Assembly (NCBI GenBank): GCA_947492385.1
Contig: CANLMX010000013.1
Coordinates: 1-52,769, forward strand
DNA: 52,769 nucleotides
DNA from: Planctomycetaceae bacterium
GTDB taxonomy: Bacteria > Planctomycetota > Phycisphaerae > Phycisphaerales > SM1A02
Direction: 5' to 3'
Both the position numbers and the translations under genes were made by a program. How positions within the stretch are numbered: the first letter of the stretch is position 1; every line of letters starts with the position of its first letter. The notes beneath the pieces are model-generated. The model was not told where the DNA came from. It made no database searches and saw only the letters and a program-made list of their open reading frames with translations. Positions 31,491 to 41,700 of this stretch are shown one piece after another.

Positions 31491-33284
31491 ATGATCAAGC
31501 GCACGCACACCTGCGGACAGCCGCGCGCCACCGACGCCGGCAAGACGGTCGCCCTCAACGGATGGGTCAACACCTACCGCGACCAGGGACGCGGCCTGCT
31601 GTTCATCGACCTCCGCGACCGCGACGGACTGTGCCAAGTGGTGTTCGACCTTGAGCAAGGCCACCCCGACGTCGTCCAGGCCGCGCGCGCCCTGCGCCGC
31701 GAGGACGTGATCGGGGTGCGCGGCACCCTTCGCGCGCGTGCGGGAGACCCGAACCCGAAGCTCGCCACGGGCGAGGTCGAGCTGGTCGCCGAGGAACTCG
31801 AGATCTTCAACAAGGCCGAGAACCCTCCCATCCTCCCGGACGAGCATGACGCCGAGAAGATCGGCGAGGAGACGCGCCTCAAGTACCGCTACATCGACCT
31901 GCGCCGGCCGCGCATGCAGCACATCCTGCGCACGCGCAGCAAGGTCACGAAGCTCGCGCGCGACTACTTCGCGCAGAACGGCTTCGCCGAGATCGAGACG
32001 CCGCTCCTCATCAAGAGCACGCCCGAGGGCGCGCGCGACTTCATCGTGCCCGCGCGCCTGCACCCGGGCATGTGGTACGCCCTGCCCCAGAGCCCGCAGC
32101 TCTTCAAGCAGATCCTGATGGTGGCCGGGTTCGACCGCTACATCCAGATCTGCAAGTGCCTGCGCGACGAAGACCCGCGCGCCGACCGCCAGGCTGAGTT
32201 CAGCCAGATCGACCTCGAGATGAGCTTCGTCGACCGAGAGGACGTCATGGCCATGATGGGCGGATTCGCCCGCGCGGTCTGGAAGGACGTGCTCGGCTAC
32301 GACATCGGCGAGATCCGCCGCATGACGTGGCAGGAAGCGATGGACCGCTTCGGGATCGACCGACCCGACCTGCGCAACCCGCTTGAGATCCGCGACGTGT
32401 CGGACATCGTGAAGTCGAGCGAGTTCCAGGTGTTCCAGCAGGCGCTCGCCAAGAGCCGCGCCGGCCGCCCGGGCTGCGTGAAGGCCATCCGCGTGCCTGG
32501 AGGCGCAGAGAAGCTCACGCGCAAGATGACCGACGGCTACACCGAGTTCGTCAAGCAGTTCCGCGTGGGCGGGGTGGCCGTCGCCAAGTTCACGGCCACC
32601 GGCTTCGACACGGGCGTCGCCAAGCACCTCGAGCCGTTCAAGGACGCACTGGTCGCGCGACTGGGCCTGCAGCCCGGGGACAGCGTGCTCATCGTCGGTG
32701 ACCACTGGGATGCCGCCACGAAGGCGCTGGGCGAACTGCGGCTGAAGGTCGGCCGCGACCTCGGCCTCGTGGACGAGAAGGAGTGGAAGTTCCTCTGGGT
32801 CGTCGACTTCCCGATGTTCGACTGGGACGACGAGGGCAAGCGCTGGGTGGCGATGCACCACCCGTTCACGAGCCCGAACCCGGACCAGTTCGGGTTCCTG
32901 GAGTCCAATCCCGGAGGCTGCCTGAGCGCCGGCTACGACCTGGTGGTCAACGGCAGCGAGATCGCGGGCGGCTCGATCCGCATCCACCGGATGGACGTGC
33001 AGGAGAAGGTGTTCAAGCTGATCGGCCTGACGCAGGAGGACGCCGAGCTCAAGTTCGGCTTCCTGCTGAGCGCCCTTCGCCACGGTGCCCCGCCGCACGG
33101 CGGCATCGCGTTCGGCCTGGATCGCCTGGTGATGCACCTGGTGGGCACCGACAACATCCGAGACGTGATCGCGTTCCCGAAGACGCAGTCGGGCGGCGAC
33201 CTCATGATCGACGCGCCCGGCCCGATCGACCCGCAGCAGGTCGAGGACTGCGGGATGCGCGTGACGATGATCGAGCGGACGTGA
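31491..33284 (+). CDS. aspS: Aspartyl-tRNA synthetase, bacterial type
   Basis: This 597-residue class II synthetase has an OB-fold anticodon domain (about 1-110: VALNGWVNTYRDQGRGLLFIDLRD). Motif 2 is QICKCLRDEDPRADRQAEFSQ, a GAD insertion domain lies in the middle (about 290-420), and motif 3 is GIAFGLDRLVMHLVG. The length matches bacterial AspRS, not the archaeal type. The usual FRDED is LRDED. It charges tRNA-Asp; whether it also charges tRNA-Asn cannot be settled here. It is a single-gene unit facing the symporter gene. Confidence 0.96.
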   Translation: MIKRTHTCGQPRATDAGKTVALNGWVNTYRDQGRGLLFIDLRDRDGLCQVVFDLEQGHPDVVQAARALRREDVIGVRGTLRARAGDPNPKLATGEVELVAEELEIFNKAENPPILPDEHDAEKIGEETRLKYRYIDLRRPRMQHILRTRSKVTKLARDYFAQNGFAEIETPLLIKSTPEGARDFIVPARLHPGMWYALPQSPQLFKQILMVAGFDRYIQICKCLRDEDPRADRQAEFSQIDLEMSFVDREDVMAMMGGFARAVWKDVLGYDIGEIRRMTWQEAMDRFGIDRPDLRNPLEIRDVSDIVKSSEFQVFQQALAKSRAGRPGCVKAIRVPGGAEKLTRKMTDGYTEFVKQFRVGGVAVAKFTATGFDTGVAKHLEPFKDALVARLGLQPGDSVLIVGDHWDAATKALGELRLKVGRDLGLVDEKEWKFLWVVDFPMFDWDDEGKRWVAMHHPFTSPNPDQFGFLESNPGGCLSAGYDLVVNGSEIAGGSIRIHRMDVQEKVFKLIGLTQEDAELKFGFLLSALRHGAPPHGGIAFGLDRLVMHLVGTDNIRDVIAFPKTQSGGDLMIDAPGPIDPQQVEDCGMRVTMIERT

Positions 33285-33318
33285 GCGGCGCTGCGGCGCG
33301 GGCGGTCGCGCGGCGCAC

Positions 33319-34629
33319 CTACTCGTCCGGCGCGAGGCGCGTCATCACGCGCGCAGCCCCCATGTCGCCCCACACGTTCACCGTGGTGCGGCACATGTCG
33401 AGCAGCCGGTCGACGCCGATCACGATGCCCATCGCCCCCACGGGCAGCTTCTCGCTGCCGAGCGACGCGTTCACCGCCGTGATCACGATCACCATGGTCA
33501 CCAGCCCCGCGCTCGGGATGCCCGCCGCACCCACCGCGGCCAGCGTGGCCGTCGCGACCACCACCGCCAGTTCGCCCATCGAGAGCTGCACGCCGTACAG
33601 CTGGAAGAGGAACACCACGGCGACGGCCTCGTAGAGCGCCGTGCCATCCATGTTCAGCGTGGCACCGAGCGGCGCGCAGAAACGGGTCGCGCGCCTCGAG
33701 CACCCGCCCTCGGTCTCGCACACCCGGATGGTCACCGGAAGCGTCGCGCTCGAGCTCGCGGTGGCGAACGCGGTCGCCAGCGCTTCGCGCATCCGCCACA
33801 TGAATCGGAACGGGTTGCCGCCGCCGAGCACGAACTGCAGCGCCGGCAGGATCACGAACATGTGCACGACCAGCCCGCCGATCACGACCGCCATGTACAT
33901 CCCCAGCGGCCCAAGCAGCTCGCGCAGCCCCACGCGGCCCACGCTCGACGCCACCAGCAGGAAGGCCCCCACCGGGACGATCCACATCACCCAGCCCACC
34001 GCGCGCAGGAGCGCCTCGTTGAGGCCGTTGAGTACGCGCATCGCCGAATCGCACGCGTCGCCGCAGAGCGCCATCGCGATGCCCAGCACGATCGCGAAGA
34101 CGATCATGCCCAACGGCTGGCCCTCGGCCATCGCCGCGAACGGATTCGCAGGCAGCATCTGCCGCGCGATCTGCAGCCACGCCGCGCCGAGCCCCTGCTC
34201 GCCCGCCGCCACCGCCTGGCTGAGCTTCGGCGCCGCCTCGAACCGTTCGATGCCGCTCTTGGTGAGCGCCGCCACGTCGTCCGGCGAGAGCCCGAACCCA
34301 GGGCCAACGAGCGTGACGAGCGACGCGCCGAGCGTCGCCGCCACCAGCATGGACCCCAGGAAGTACGCGCTCGTCGCGAGCCCGAGCTTCCCGAGCCGCG
34401 ACGGGTCGCCCAGGCTCGTGATCCCGGCCACAACACTCGTGAAGATCAGGGGCAGCACCAGCATCATGAGCGGGCGCACCAGCATCAGGTCGCCGGCCAC
34501 CGAGAACGCCCCCACCACGCCCTGCGCGCCGTTCTTGTGCAGCACCTCCCCGACCACCATGCCCACGAGCAGCGCCGCCACCGAGCCCGTGGCCACCCAG
34601 CGTTCCTTGGCGCCGAGCATGCCGGGCAT
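33319..34629 (-). CDS. Dicarboxylate/amino acid:cation symporter (DAACS family)
   Basis: This 436-residue membrane transporter has the serine-rich re-entrant loop ASSSATLPVTI and the substrate/Na+ motif NMDGTALYEAVAVVFLFQL, followed by GIPSAGLVTMVIVI, which place it in DAACS (GltP/DctA type). About eight helices and two hairpin loops fit. An extended loop between the third and fourth helices contains SPDDVAALTKSGIERF. Start ATG 34629 shares a base with the trxB stop (TGATG), so translation is coupled to thioredoxin reductase. The substrate (glutamate, aspartate or C4-dicarboxylate) is not determinable. Confidence 0.9.
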   Translation of the reverse strand: MPGMLGAKERWVATGSVAALLVGMVVGEVLHKNGAQGVVGAFSVAGDLMLVRPLMMLVLPLIFTSVVAGITSLGDPSRLGKLGLATSAYFLGSMLVAATLGASLVTLVGPGFGLSPDDVAALTKSGIERFEAAPKLSQAVAAGEQGLGAAWLQIARQMLPANPFAAMAEGQPLGMIVFAIVLGIAMALCGDACDSAMRVLNGLNEALLRAVGWVMWIVPVGAFLLVASSVGRVGLRELLGPLGMYMAVVIGGLVVHMFVILPALQFVLGGGNPFRFMWRMREALATAFATASSSATLPVTIRVCETEGGCSRRATRFCAPLGATLNMDGTALYEAVAVVFLFQLYGVQLSMGELAVVVATATLAAVGAAGIPSAGLVTMVIVITAVNASLGSEKLPVGAMGIVIGVDRLLDMCRTTVNVWGDMGAARVMTRLAPDE

Positions 34630-35615
34630 CAGTGGACGCCCTGCTCGGCCAGCCAGCGCTCGCAGTCGATCGCGGCCTGGCAGCCCATGCCGCTGGCCGT
34701 GATCGCCTGGCGGTAGGTCTGGTCGGCCACGTCTCCCGCGGCGAACACGCCCTCGATGTTCGTCTGCGATCCGCGCGTCCTCAGCGCGACGTAGCCCTTC
34801 TCGTCGAGCTCGACCCCCGAGGCCTCCAGGAACTTCGTCGCGGGCGAGTGCCCGATCGCGATGAAGAGCCCCTTCACGTCGAGCCGGCGCGTCGCACCCG
34901 TGTTCACGTCCTTCACCACCACGGACTCGAGGTGCTTCTCGCCCACCACGTCCTCGACGGCGCTGTTCCACACCATCTCGACCTTGGGGTTCGAGAGGAC
35001 GCGGTCCTGCATGCTCTTGCTGGCGCGAAGCGTGTCGCGGCGGTGGATCACGTAGACCTTGCTCGCGAACTTCGTGAGGTAGCTGGTCTCCTCCATCGCC
35101 GTGTCGCCGCCGCCCACCACCGCGAGCGGCTGGTTGCGATACGCCGGGAGCGCGCCGTCGCACACCGCGCACGCGCTGACGCCGCCGCCGTTCATCGCGA
35201 GCTTCAGCTCGTTGGGGTGCCCAAGCCAGTTCGCGGTGGCGCCCGTCGAGATGATCACGGACTGCGCGTGCACGACCTTGCCGTCGGAGTCCGTGAGCAC
35301 GAACGGCCGGCGCGAGAAGTCGCACTGGTCGATGTTGGCGTCCACCACGCGCGTGCCGAAGCGCTCGGCCTGCTCGCGGAACTTCGCCATCATCTCGGGG
35401 CCGGTCACGCCGTGCGGGAAGCCCGGGTAGTTCTCGACCTCGGTGGTGAGCATGAGCTGGCCGCCCGGCAGCACCGGCGCCGGGTTCGTCGCGGGCACGC
35501 CCACGTACACGACGGGCCGCAGGTTCGCGCGCGCGGCGTAGATCGCCGCCGTCCAGCCCGCGGGGCCGCTCCCGATGATCACCACGCGCTCGGCGCTTCC
35601 TTCGGTTCCGCTCAC
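34629..35615 (-). CDS. trxB: Thioredoxin reductase
   Basis: This 328-residue flavoprotein has FAD-binding VVIIGSGPAGWTAAIYAARA, redox-active CAVCDG (after NGGGVSA), NADPH-binding AVVGGGDTAMEETSYL and the C-terminal FAD motif GVFAAGDVADQTYRQA. It passes NADPH electrons to thioredoxin. GTG 35615 is supported by AAAGGAG 8 nt upstream. The gene lies 28 bp after the large hypothetical gene and is coupled to the symporter downstream. Confidence 0.95.
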   Translation of the reverse strand: MSGTEGSAERVVIIGSGPAGWTAAIYAARANLRPVVYVGVPATNPAPVLPGGQLMLTTEVENYPGFPHGVTGPEMMAKFREQAERFGTRVVDANIDQCDFSRRPFVLTDSDGKVVHAQSVIISTGATANWLGHPNELKLAMNGGGVSACAVCDGALPAYRNQPLAVVGGGDTAMEETSYLTKFASKVYVIHRRDTLRASKSMQDRVLSNPKVEMVWNSAVEDVVGEKHLESVVVKDVNTGATRRLDVKGLFIAIGHSPATKFLEASGVELDEKGYVALRTRGSQTNIEGVFAAGDVADQTYRQAITASGMGCQAAIDCERWLAEQGVH

Positions 35616-35643
35616 TTCACCCGCTCCTTTCGTTGGGACGCCA

Positions 35644-37119
35644 TCACTTCGCGCCCTGCCCCTGCGCCCGGCTCAGCGCACGCAGCGCCGGCCACACCAC
35701 CAGGTCGCCCGACACGCCGTCCATCGTCGCCTTGGCGGCGCGTCCGTCCTGCTTGTCAGCGCCGTACGAGAACACGAGGGCACCCGACACCTCGAGCCGA
35801 CCGAAGTCGGTCTCGATCGGGCGCGGGCCCGGGAGGACCTCGTACTGCCAGCGGTCGCCGGCGCCCTTGGCCCACTCGGGGTTCCACGGATCGCGGTCGA
35901 AGCGCTTCACCGTGTACTGCGTGTAGGTCGTGTCGATGCCACGAGGCCACGAACCCGAATCGCGGTAGCTCGCGCACACGCCAAACACCAGCACGGTGCC
36001 ATTGAGCTCGGCGTTCAGGCGCTGGCGCAGGAAGAACACGCGCTCGAGGTCCTTGACCATCAGGAGCACCATCGCGTAGCGGACCTTGTTGGTCACGCTG
36101 ATCTTGGTGGGCTTCTGCAGCTGCTCTTCGTAGTAGCCCAGGCGCCAGCGCCGCCACCAGTCGTCGTAGATGTTGGTGAGGGCCTTGCGCGTCAGGTCAA
36201 GCGAACCGTGCACCTGCGCGATGGTCTGCCAGCGTCGGGCTGCGCCGAACGCGCCCAGGGGCTCGTCGCGCGCCTGCAGGTCGCCCATCGTCGAGGCGAA
36301 CTTCGAGGCATCGGGCTGGCCGCGCGAATCGAAGAGCTGCAGCAGCATCGCCTCGGCGAGCACGCGGTCGCCCTCGGGCATCTCGAGCCGCCGCAGGCGC
36401 TCGCTGTCGGACGGATGGATCAGCGGGAAGCCCGACTTGGCGACGCGCTTCAGCGTCGCCGCGGGGATCTTGTCCAAGAACGTCTGGAGCACGTCGCGCT
36501 GCACTGAGCACAGGTCGCACATCTCCGACAGCGCCCACGACTTCTCCTCGAGCAGGTGCTGGTCGGCCACCTGGCGCAGCACACGCAGGGTGGCGATGCC
36601 GAGGTCGAAGGCCTCGTCGAACTTCCCCTCCTCGCCGAGCCGGTACATCTCGGCGGTGACGTAGCCGGTCATGAGGTCGAAGACCCGCAGGTAGCGCGGC
36701 TCAGCCACGCTGACCCGGACCCCGTCGCCAATCCCGACGTAGAGGCCCTTCTCGACCATCGCGGGCGGCACCGAGGTGCGGCCGTACGGCCCGCCGAACA
36801 CCCGGCGCTTCTGCGCGTTCATGAGTGCCTCGCCCATGGGCGCATTCGCCGCAGCCCATGCCTTCACCTGGTCCCAGCCCTGCATGCCCGGCCAGACGGC
36901 AAGCGCATCGAGTTCCTCGGCCTTGACGGGCGGGGCGGTCATGGCGGCGCAGGCCTCGAAGACCATCCGCCAGCTCTTGCTCTCGTCCTGCACGCTCTTC
37001 ATGGGCGCGTTCAGGGCGGTCACGGCCGCGCGGTCGTCGGCGCGGGTGGGCGCCGTCAGGGCAGCCACGCAGATCAGTGCGGCGGAGAGGGCGGTCGCGC
37101 GGACGCTTCGCATGGTCAT
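35644..37119 (-). CDS. Hypothetical exported protein
   Basis: This 491-residue protein has a signal peptide (RATALSAALICVAALTAPTRA, cleaved before DDRAAV). The mature region is helical with conserved-looking aromatic clusters (NIYDDWWRRWRLGYYEEQLQ) and a C-terminal strand-rich part (YEVLPGPRPIETDFGRLEVS). No family is recognised. It resembles other long planctomycete periplasmic proteins of unknown role. AAGGAG precedes two possible starts, ATG 37119 and ATG 37113; the first is used but the second is almost as good. A TACCCT box lies further upstream. It probably leads the unit with trxB and the symporter. Confidence 0.72.
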   Translation of the reverse strand: MTMRSVRATALSAALICVAALTAPTRADDRAAVTALNAPMKSVQDESKSWRMVFEACAAMTAPPVKAEELDALAVWPGMQGWDQVKAWAAANAPMGEALMNAQKRRVFGGPYGRTSVPPAMVEKGLYVGIGDGVRVSVAEPRYLRVFDLMTGYVTAEMYRLGEEGKFDEAFDLGIATLRVLRQVADQHLLEEKSWALSEMCDLCSVQRDVLQTFLDKIPAATLKRVAKSGFPLIHPSDSERLRRLEMPEGDRVLAEAMLLQLFDSRGQPDASKFASTMGDLQARDEPLGAFGAARRWQTIAQVHGSLDLTRKALTNIYDDWWRRWRLGYYEEQLQKPTKISVTNKVRYAMVLLMVKDLERVFFLRQRLNAELNGTVLVFGVCASYRDSGSWPRGIDTTYTQYTVKRFDRDPWNPEWAKGAGDRWQYEVLPGPRPIETDFGRLEVSGALVFSYGADKQDGRAAKATMDGVSGDLVVWPALRALSRAQGQGAK

Positions 37120-37176
37120 GGATCTCCTTGCGGCGGACACGGGAAGGCGACGCATCGCATCCCGCCGGGGCGGCGG

Positions 37177-37201
37177 AGGGTAGCAGAAACTCGGCTAGAC
37201 T
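37177..37201. promoter_or_regulatory. Divergent -10 boxes: exported hypothetical / purD
   Basis: Minus-strand TACCCT (37182-37177) would serve the hypothetical gene (57 nt to ATG 37119). Plus-strand TAGACT (37196-37201) would serve purD (52 nt to ATG 37254). The boxes are 13 bp apart. Both transcripts would have leaders of about 45-50 nt. Confidence 0.4.
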
Positions 37202-37253
37202 CGATCGTTCCATCGCCCCGGACGATCGCCCCCGGACGCCGCACCGACCACCC

Positions 37254-38606
37254 ATGACCACCCTTCCCGACCGCTGCAACGTGCTCCTGATCGGTACCGG
37301 TGGACGCGAGCACGCGCTCGCGTGGAAGCTGGTGCAGTCGCGGCGCCTCGGCACGCTGTGGGTGCAGCCCGACGCCAACGCGGGCATCCTTGCGCTGGGC
37401 ACCCCATGTCCCGCGCCGTTCACGCCGCGCGAGCGGTTCTTCCTCAATTCCTGGCTCGACCGCAATGACGTCCACCTCGTCGTCGTCGGGCCCGAGGTCC
37501 CGCTCGCGGAGGGGATCGTCGATGACCTGCAGGCGCCGGGGCGCCGCGTCTTCGGCCCCGTGAAGGACGCCGCCCGGCTCGAGTTCGACAAGGCATTCGC
37601 GAAGCAGGTCATGCGGCAGGCCAACGTGCCGACGGCCGACGGACGCTCGTTCTCCAACCTCGAGCAGGCGAAGGCCTACGTGCAGGCGCGCGACGTTCCC
37701 ATGGTCGTGAAGGCGGCCGGGCTCTGCGCCGGCAAGGGCGTCACGGTCTGCGACGACGCCGCGCAGGCCGTGGCGGCGCTTGACACGTGCATGCGCTCGC
37801 GCGCCTTCGGCGATGCGGGCACCACCGTCGTGATCGAGGAACGCCTCGTCGGTCAGGAGATGAGCGTGCTTGCGCTGGTCGACGGCCGCACGATCACCGT
37901 GCTCGATCCGTGCCAGGACCACAAGCAGGTCGGTGAAGGCGACACGGGCCCCAACACGGGCGGCATGGGGTCCTACTGCCCCACCCCACTCGCCACCGAG
38001 GGCATCATGGAATCGATCGGCCGCGACGTGCTGGTGCCGACCGTGGACGCGCTGCGCCGCGACGGGATCGAGTTCCGCGGCGTGCTCTATGCGGGCATGA
38101 TGCTGACCCCCGGCGGCCCCAAGGTGCTCGAGTTCAACACCCGGTTCGGCGATCCCGAGACCCAGTCGATCATGCCGCGCCTCCAAGGCGACTTGGTCGA
38201 GATCCTGTGGCGGACGGCAGGTGGCGAACTGGATGCCGCCGAGATTGATTTCGATCCCCGCGCCGCGTGCTGTGTGGTGGTCTGCAGTGCCGGATACCCA
38301 GGCGCAGTCACGACGGGACACGCCATCCATGGGATCGAGGACGCCGAGCGGTGCGGGAGGGCCGGCGAGCAGGTCATCGTGTTCCACGCCGGGACCGCCC
38401 CAGGTGCCGACGGCCGACCCGTGACCGCCGGCGGGCGAGTGCTTGGGGTGACCGCGCTGGCGGACTCCCTGCAGCGCGCGCGCGACCTTGCCACTGAAGC
38501 CGCCGGTCGAATCCGGTTCACCGGCGCGTTCTTCCGCCGGGATATCGGGCATCGGGTCCTGCCCGCGGCGGCGGCCGGCCGGGCGGTGGGCGCCCCAAAC
38601 GCCTGA
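37254..38606 (+). CDS. purD: Phosphoribosylamine-glycine ligase
   Basis: This 450-residue ATP-grasp enzyme makes GAR in purine synthesis. Motifs are VLLIGTGGREHALAWKL, HLVVVGPEVPLAEGIVDDL, FGPVKDAARLEFDKAFAKQ, VVKAAGLCAGKGVTV, GPNTGGMGSYCPTP and VLEFNTRFGDPETQ. The last about 15 residues (PAAAAGRAVGAPNA) are an Ala-rich tail outside the fold. The length is typical for the family (about 420-450). No other pur gene is adjacent. It precedes the protease gene but is separated from it by a separate promoter. Confidence 0.95.
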   Translation: MTTLPDRCNVLLIGTGGREHALAWKLVQSRRLGTLWVQPDANAGILALGTPCPAPFTPRERFFLNSWLDRNDVHLVVVGPEVPLAEGIVDDLQAPGRRVFGPVKDAARLEFDKAFAKQVMRQANVPTADGRSFSNLEQAKAYVQARDVPMVVKAAGLCAGKGVTVCDDAAQAVAALDTCMRSRAFGDAGTTVVIEERLVGQEMSVLALVDGRTITVLDPCQDHKQVGEGDTGPNTGGMGSYCPTPLATEGIMESIGRDVLVPTVDALRRDGIEFRGVLYAGMMLTPGGPKVLEFNTRFGDPETQSIMPRLQGDLVEILWRTAGGELDAAEIDFDPRAACCVVVCSAGYPGAVTTGHAIHGIEDAERCGRAGEQVIVFHAGTAPGADGRPVTAGGRVLGVTALADSLQRARDLATEAAGRIRFTGAFFRRDIGHRVLPAAAAGRAVGAPNA

Positions 38607-38623
38607 TCCGGCGGATCCCGAAG

Positions 38624-38652
38624 TTGCCCGCGCAACAAGGGCCGGGTAACTT
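38624..38652 (+). promoter_or_regulatory. Promoter of the subtilase gene
   Basis: TTGCCC (38624-38629), a 17-bp spacer and TAACTT (38647-38652) form a sigma70-like promoter. The transcript would have a leader of about 75 nt containing the 38667-38696 hairpin. Confidence 0.5.
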
Positions 38653-38666
38653 CCGTATGGACTGAA

Positions 38667-38696
38667 CGTGGTCGCAGGGGCGCCCCTGCGACCGCG
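38667..38696 (+). repeat. Near-perfect palindrome in the subtilase leader
   Basis: GGTCGCAGGGGC followed by its exact complement (38670-38693) is a 24-bp perfect palindrome, extended by one wobble and two G-C pairs to 38667-38696. No T-run follows. It lies between the promoter and the start codon, so it may be an operator or an mRNA-stabilising 5' hairpin. Confidence 0.6.
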
Positions 38697-38735
38697 CTGT
38701 GTTGTGCGCCTGAAGTGCCAAGACTTGGACCTCAC

Positions 38736-41700
38736 ATGCTGACCCGAATTGCCTCGACGCTCTGCGCTGCCGGACTCCTCACCGGGCTCCTCGCCGCGAC
38801 GCCGATCGCTCCTCCCGCCAAGGGCCGTCCCGAAGGCACCATGATGAAGCCCGAACGCGCCCCGGCCTCGGGGGCCGGCGATGCGTCCACGCCATCCACG
38901 ACGCTCGCGACGGGCGGGTCGCCCAGCGGCACCGCCACCGATGCGGGCCTCAAGCCCCGCACGCCGATGCCGAAGGTCAGCTCGTCGCGACTGCAGCTGC
39001 CCTCGCACCCGCTGACGGGCCGCCCGAGCTGGAACGGCCGCCTGGTGGTGAAGTTCCGCGACGACCTGAAGTACCGCGCGGACGTGATGCCCGCCGAGAC
39101 CGTGCGCGACCGGGACGGCAGGCCCGTCGAGGCCGTCGCAGAGATCCTGAAGAACTTCGGCGGCACGGTGCGTTCGCTCACCCGCCGCAGCGCAGCGGAA
39201 CTCCGCCAGCTCGAGCGCCGCTCCGAGACGCGCAGCGGCACCCAGGCGGCTGACCTTGCAGGCATCGTCTACGTGGACGTGAGCCCGGACAGCCTGCTTG
39301 CCGCCGCCAAGGCCTTCAACGACCTCGACATCGTCGAGTACGTGGACATCCAGCGCACGCCCGAGCAGCACCGCCAGAACTTCTCCGAGCAGTACGGCTG
39401 CGGCGTGGCCGGCCCCGACAGCGGCCTCGTGACCGGGATCAACAACTGCTACACGGCCAGCGTCCCCCCGCAGGGCCCGCCGAACAACCGATGCTCAGCG
39501 CTCGGAGGCGGCGGAGCCTGCAACGACGTCGGCGGCTGCGCCAACCCCGCGGGCCAGGCGCAGACCTGCCGCTTCGGCTGCAACCACGCGGCCTGCTGCA
39601 ACCTGATCTCAGGCTGCCTGCCCAACTGTGCCGACGAGGAGCAGGGCCAGGGCTGGGATGCGATCTGCGCCACCTACGCCAACGTGCTCTGCGCCGTGTA
39701 CAGCAGCGTGTACGACGCCGGCGGGCCGCAGGGGGGCGACCAGCCCTCGGTCCCCCAGCAGTACAAGTACGACCCCTGCTTTGCGATGCGCGGCACGATC
39801 GTTCCCGCGGGCGGCGCCGGCGGAAACGTGCTCATCCAGGGCCAGGCCATCACGCCGAACACGGCCAACAACCTGTCGTACGGCCTGATGACCTACACGA
39901 TCAATGGGGCCACCGGCGCGTTCGTCGCGGGCGTCAACACGCTCACGGCGGTCGACTACCCCAATGGCACCATCCTCGACGAGGCCGACCCCTCGACCGG
40001 CGTACCGCAGGCGGCGCAGCAGGATCCGAGCCTTGAAGGCGCGGGCTCCCTGCTGATGGCTGGCTGCTTCACGCCGCACCCACTGGGCGGCTGCAACCAG
40101 GTCACCTGCTGCGTCTTTGTCTGCCGCACCGACCCGGCCTGCTGCCTGGTCGGCTGGGACGACAACTGCGTCTCCATCGCGAACAACGCCGAGATCGACC
40201 CGGTCTTCGGTTCGCCCTGCGCCACCGGCGTGCTGCCGTCGACCCCGGGCGTCTTCCCGAACCTGAACTTCCCGAACGGGCTCGCGGACACCACCCCGCT
40301 CCTCACGGGTGGACGCGCCATCGATCCGATCACCGGACCGGGCAACGCCCGCGGCTACCAGGTCTACACGGTCGGCCAGCCGGTCATCGAGCCGTTCGCC
40401 CCGCCGCCGCTCGCCTACCCGGTGCCCCCGCCGACGCAGCCGAGCTACGACCCGCTGCTTGCCGACCCGACCCGCACCAACTCCCAGGGCAACCTCGGCA
40501 CGCTTGCGGGCATCAACTCCGGCTACCGCGGCGGCGGCCTCGACATGGAGGCCTTCGACAACACGCTCTCGGCGCTCGCCATCGACCCCGTCACCCGCGG
40601 CCGGGGCCAGGGCACCACCGTCGCGGTCATCGACCTCAGCGCCTACGTCGACCACGAGGACCTCATCAACGTCGTCGTGCCCGAGCCGAACCAGACGATC
40701 ATCCTGCTCGACACGGCCCCGATCGATCCGAACCACGGCACCGCCGTGCTCGGCGTCATCGGCGCCGAGGACAACGACTTCGGCATCACCGGCATCGCCC
40801 ACGGCGCGACCCTCCGGTTCTACCCGTCGGTCAGCATCGAGGAAGGCGAGCGCCTTGAGTCGGCGATGACCAACGCGATCATCGACCTCGTCGAAGGCGA
40901 CATCATCTGCCTGCCAATCGGCCTCGACGGCAACACCATCCTCGCGAACCCGACGGTGGACGTCCTCGTCCAGATCGCCACCACCGCGGGGATCACGACC
41001 GTCGTGAGCGCGGGCAACACGAGCTCTGAGATCGTGGCCGGCACCGCAGGGAACGGCGCCATCGTGGTCAGCGCCTGCTGGCCCGGCTACCGCGTCGGCA
41101 CCGCGCCGACCTTCTCGGCGGTCCCGGGCGGCTTGCCCGGCTACTACTACTGCCGCTTCCAGCAGTCGAACTTCGGCGCGGCGTCGACCGTATCCGCCTG
41201 GGGCGCGGGCGTTGCGACGCTCGGCTACGGCGACCTCTTCAACGGCGCCAACCCGCCAGCCGACCCGACCGATCCGCCGGCCGTGCAGGCGTTGACGGAG
41301 AACAAGCTGCGCTCCTACACCTCGGGCACGTCGTTCGAAGGCACCAGCGCATCGTGCGCGATCATCGCCGGCTGGTGCGCGTGCCTGCAAGGGTTCTCGG
41401 AGGCGTTCTTCGGCACCCCGCTGCCGCCCGGCGACCTCACCACGGCGCTCACCACCGTCGGAAACTACTTCCAGCCATGCGGCCTGCCGTTCGGGACGCC
41501 GGTGTACCCCGGCTACCCGGAGGGATGCCCGCAGTACGGCGACATCGTGTCCGGCGGAACGACCGCGCTCATCGGCGGCTTCCCCCGCACCCCCGAGACC
41601 GTGGCGTGGATCGTGGCGAATGCCTTCTCGGGCGCCAACCCGGTTGACTTCGACATCATCAACGGCACCTACGTCGCCGGCTCGGCGTTCGCACTGCGTG

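Noticed and set aside
34629-35325. Extension of the symporter frame upstream to 35325
   Set aside because: That part lies opposite to no gap but inside trxB, which has all its flavin and CxxC motifs; the symporter's first helix begins just after ATG 34629.
38667-38696. Considered as the purD terminator
   Set aside because: No T-run follows, and a sigma70-like promoter lies between purD and the palindrome, so it falls in the next gene's leader.
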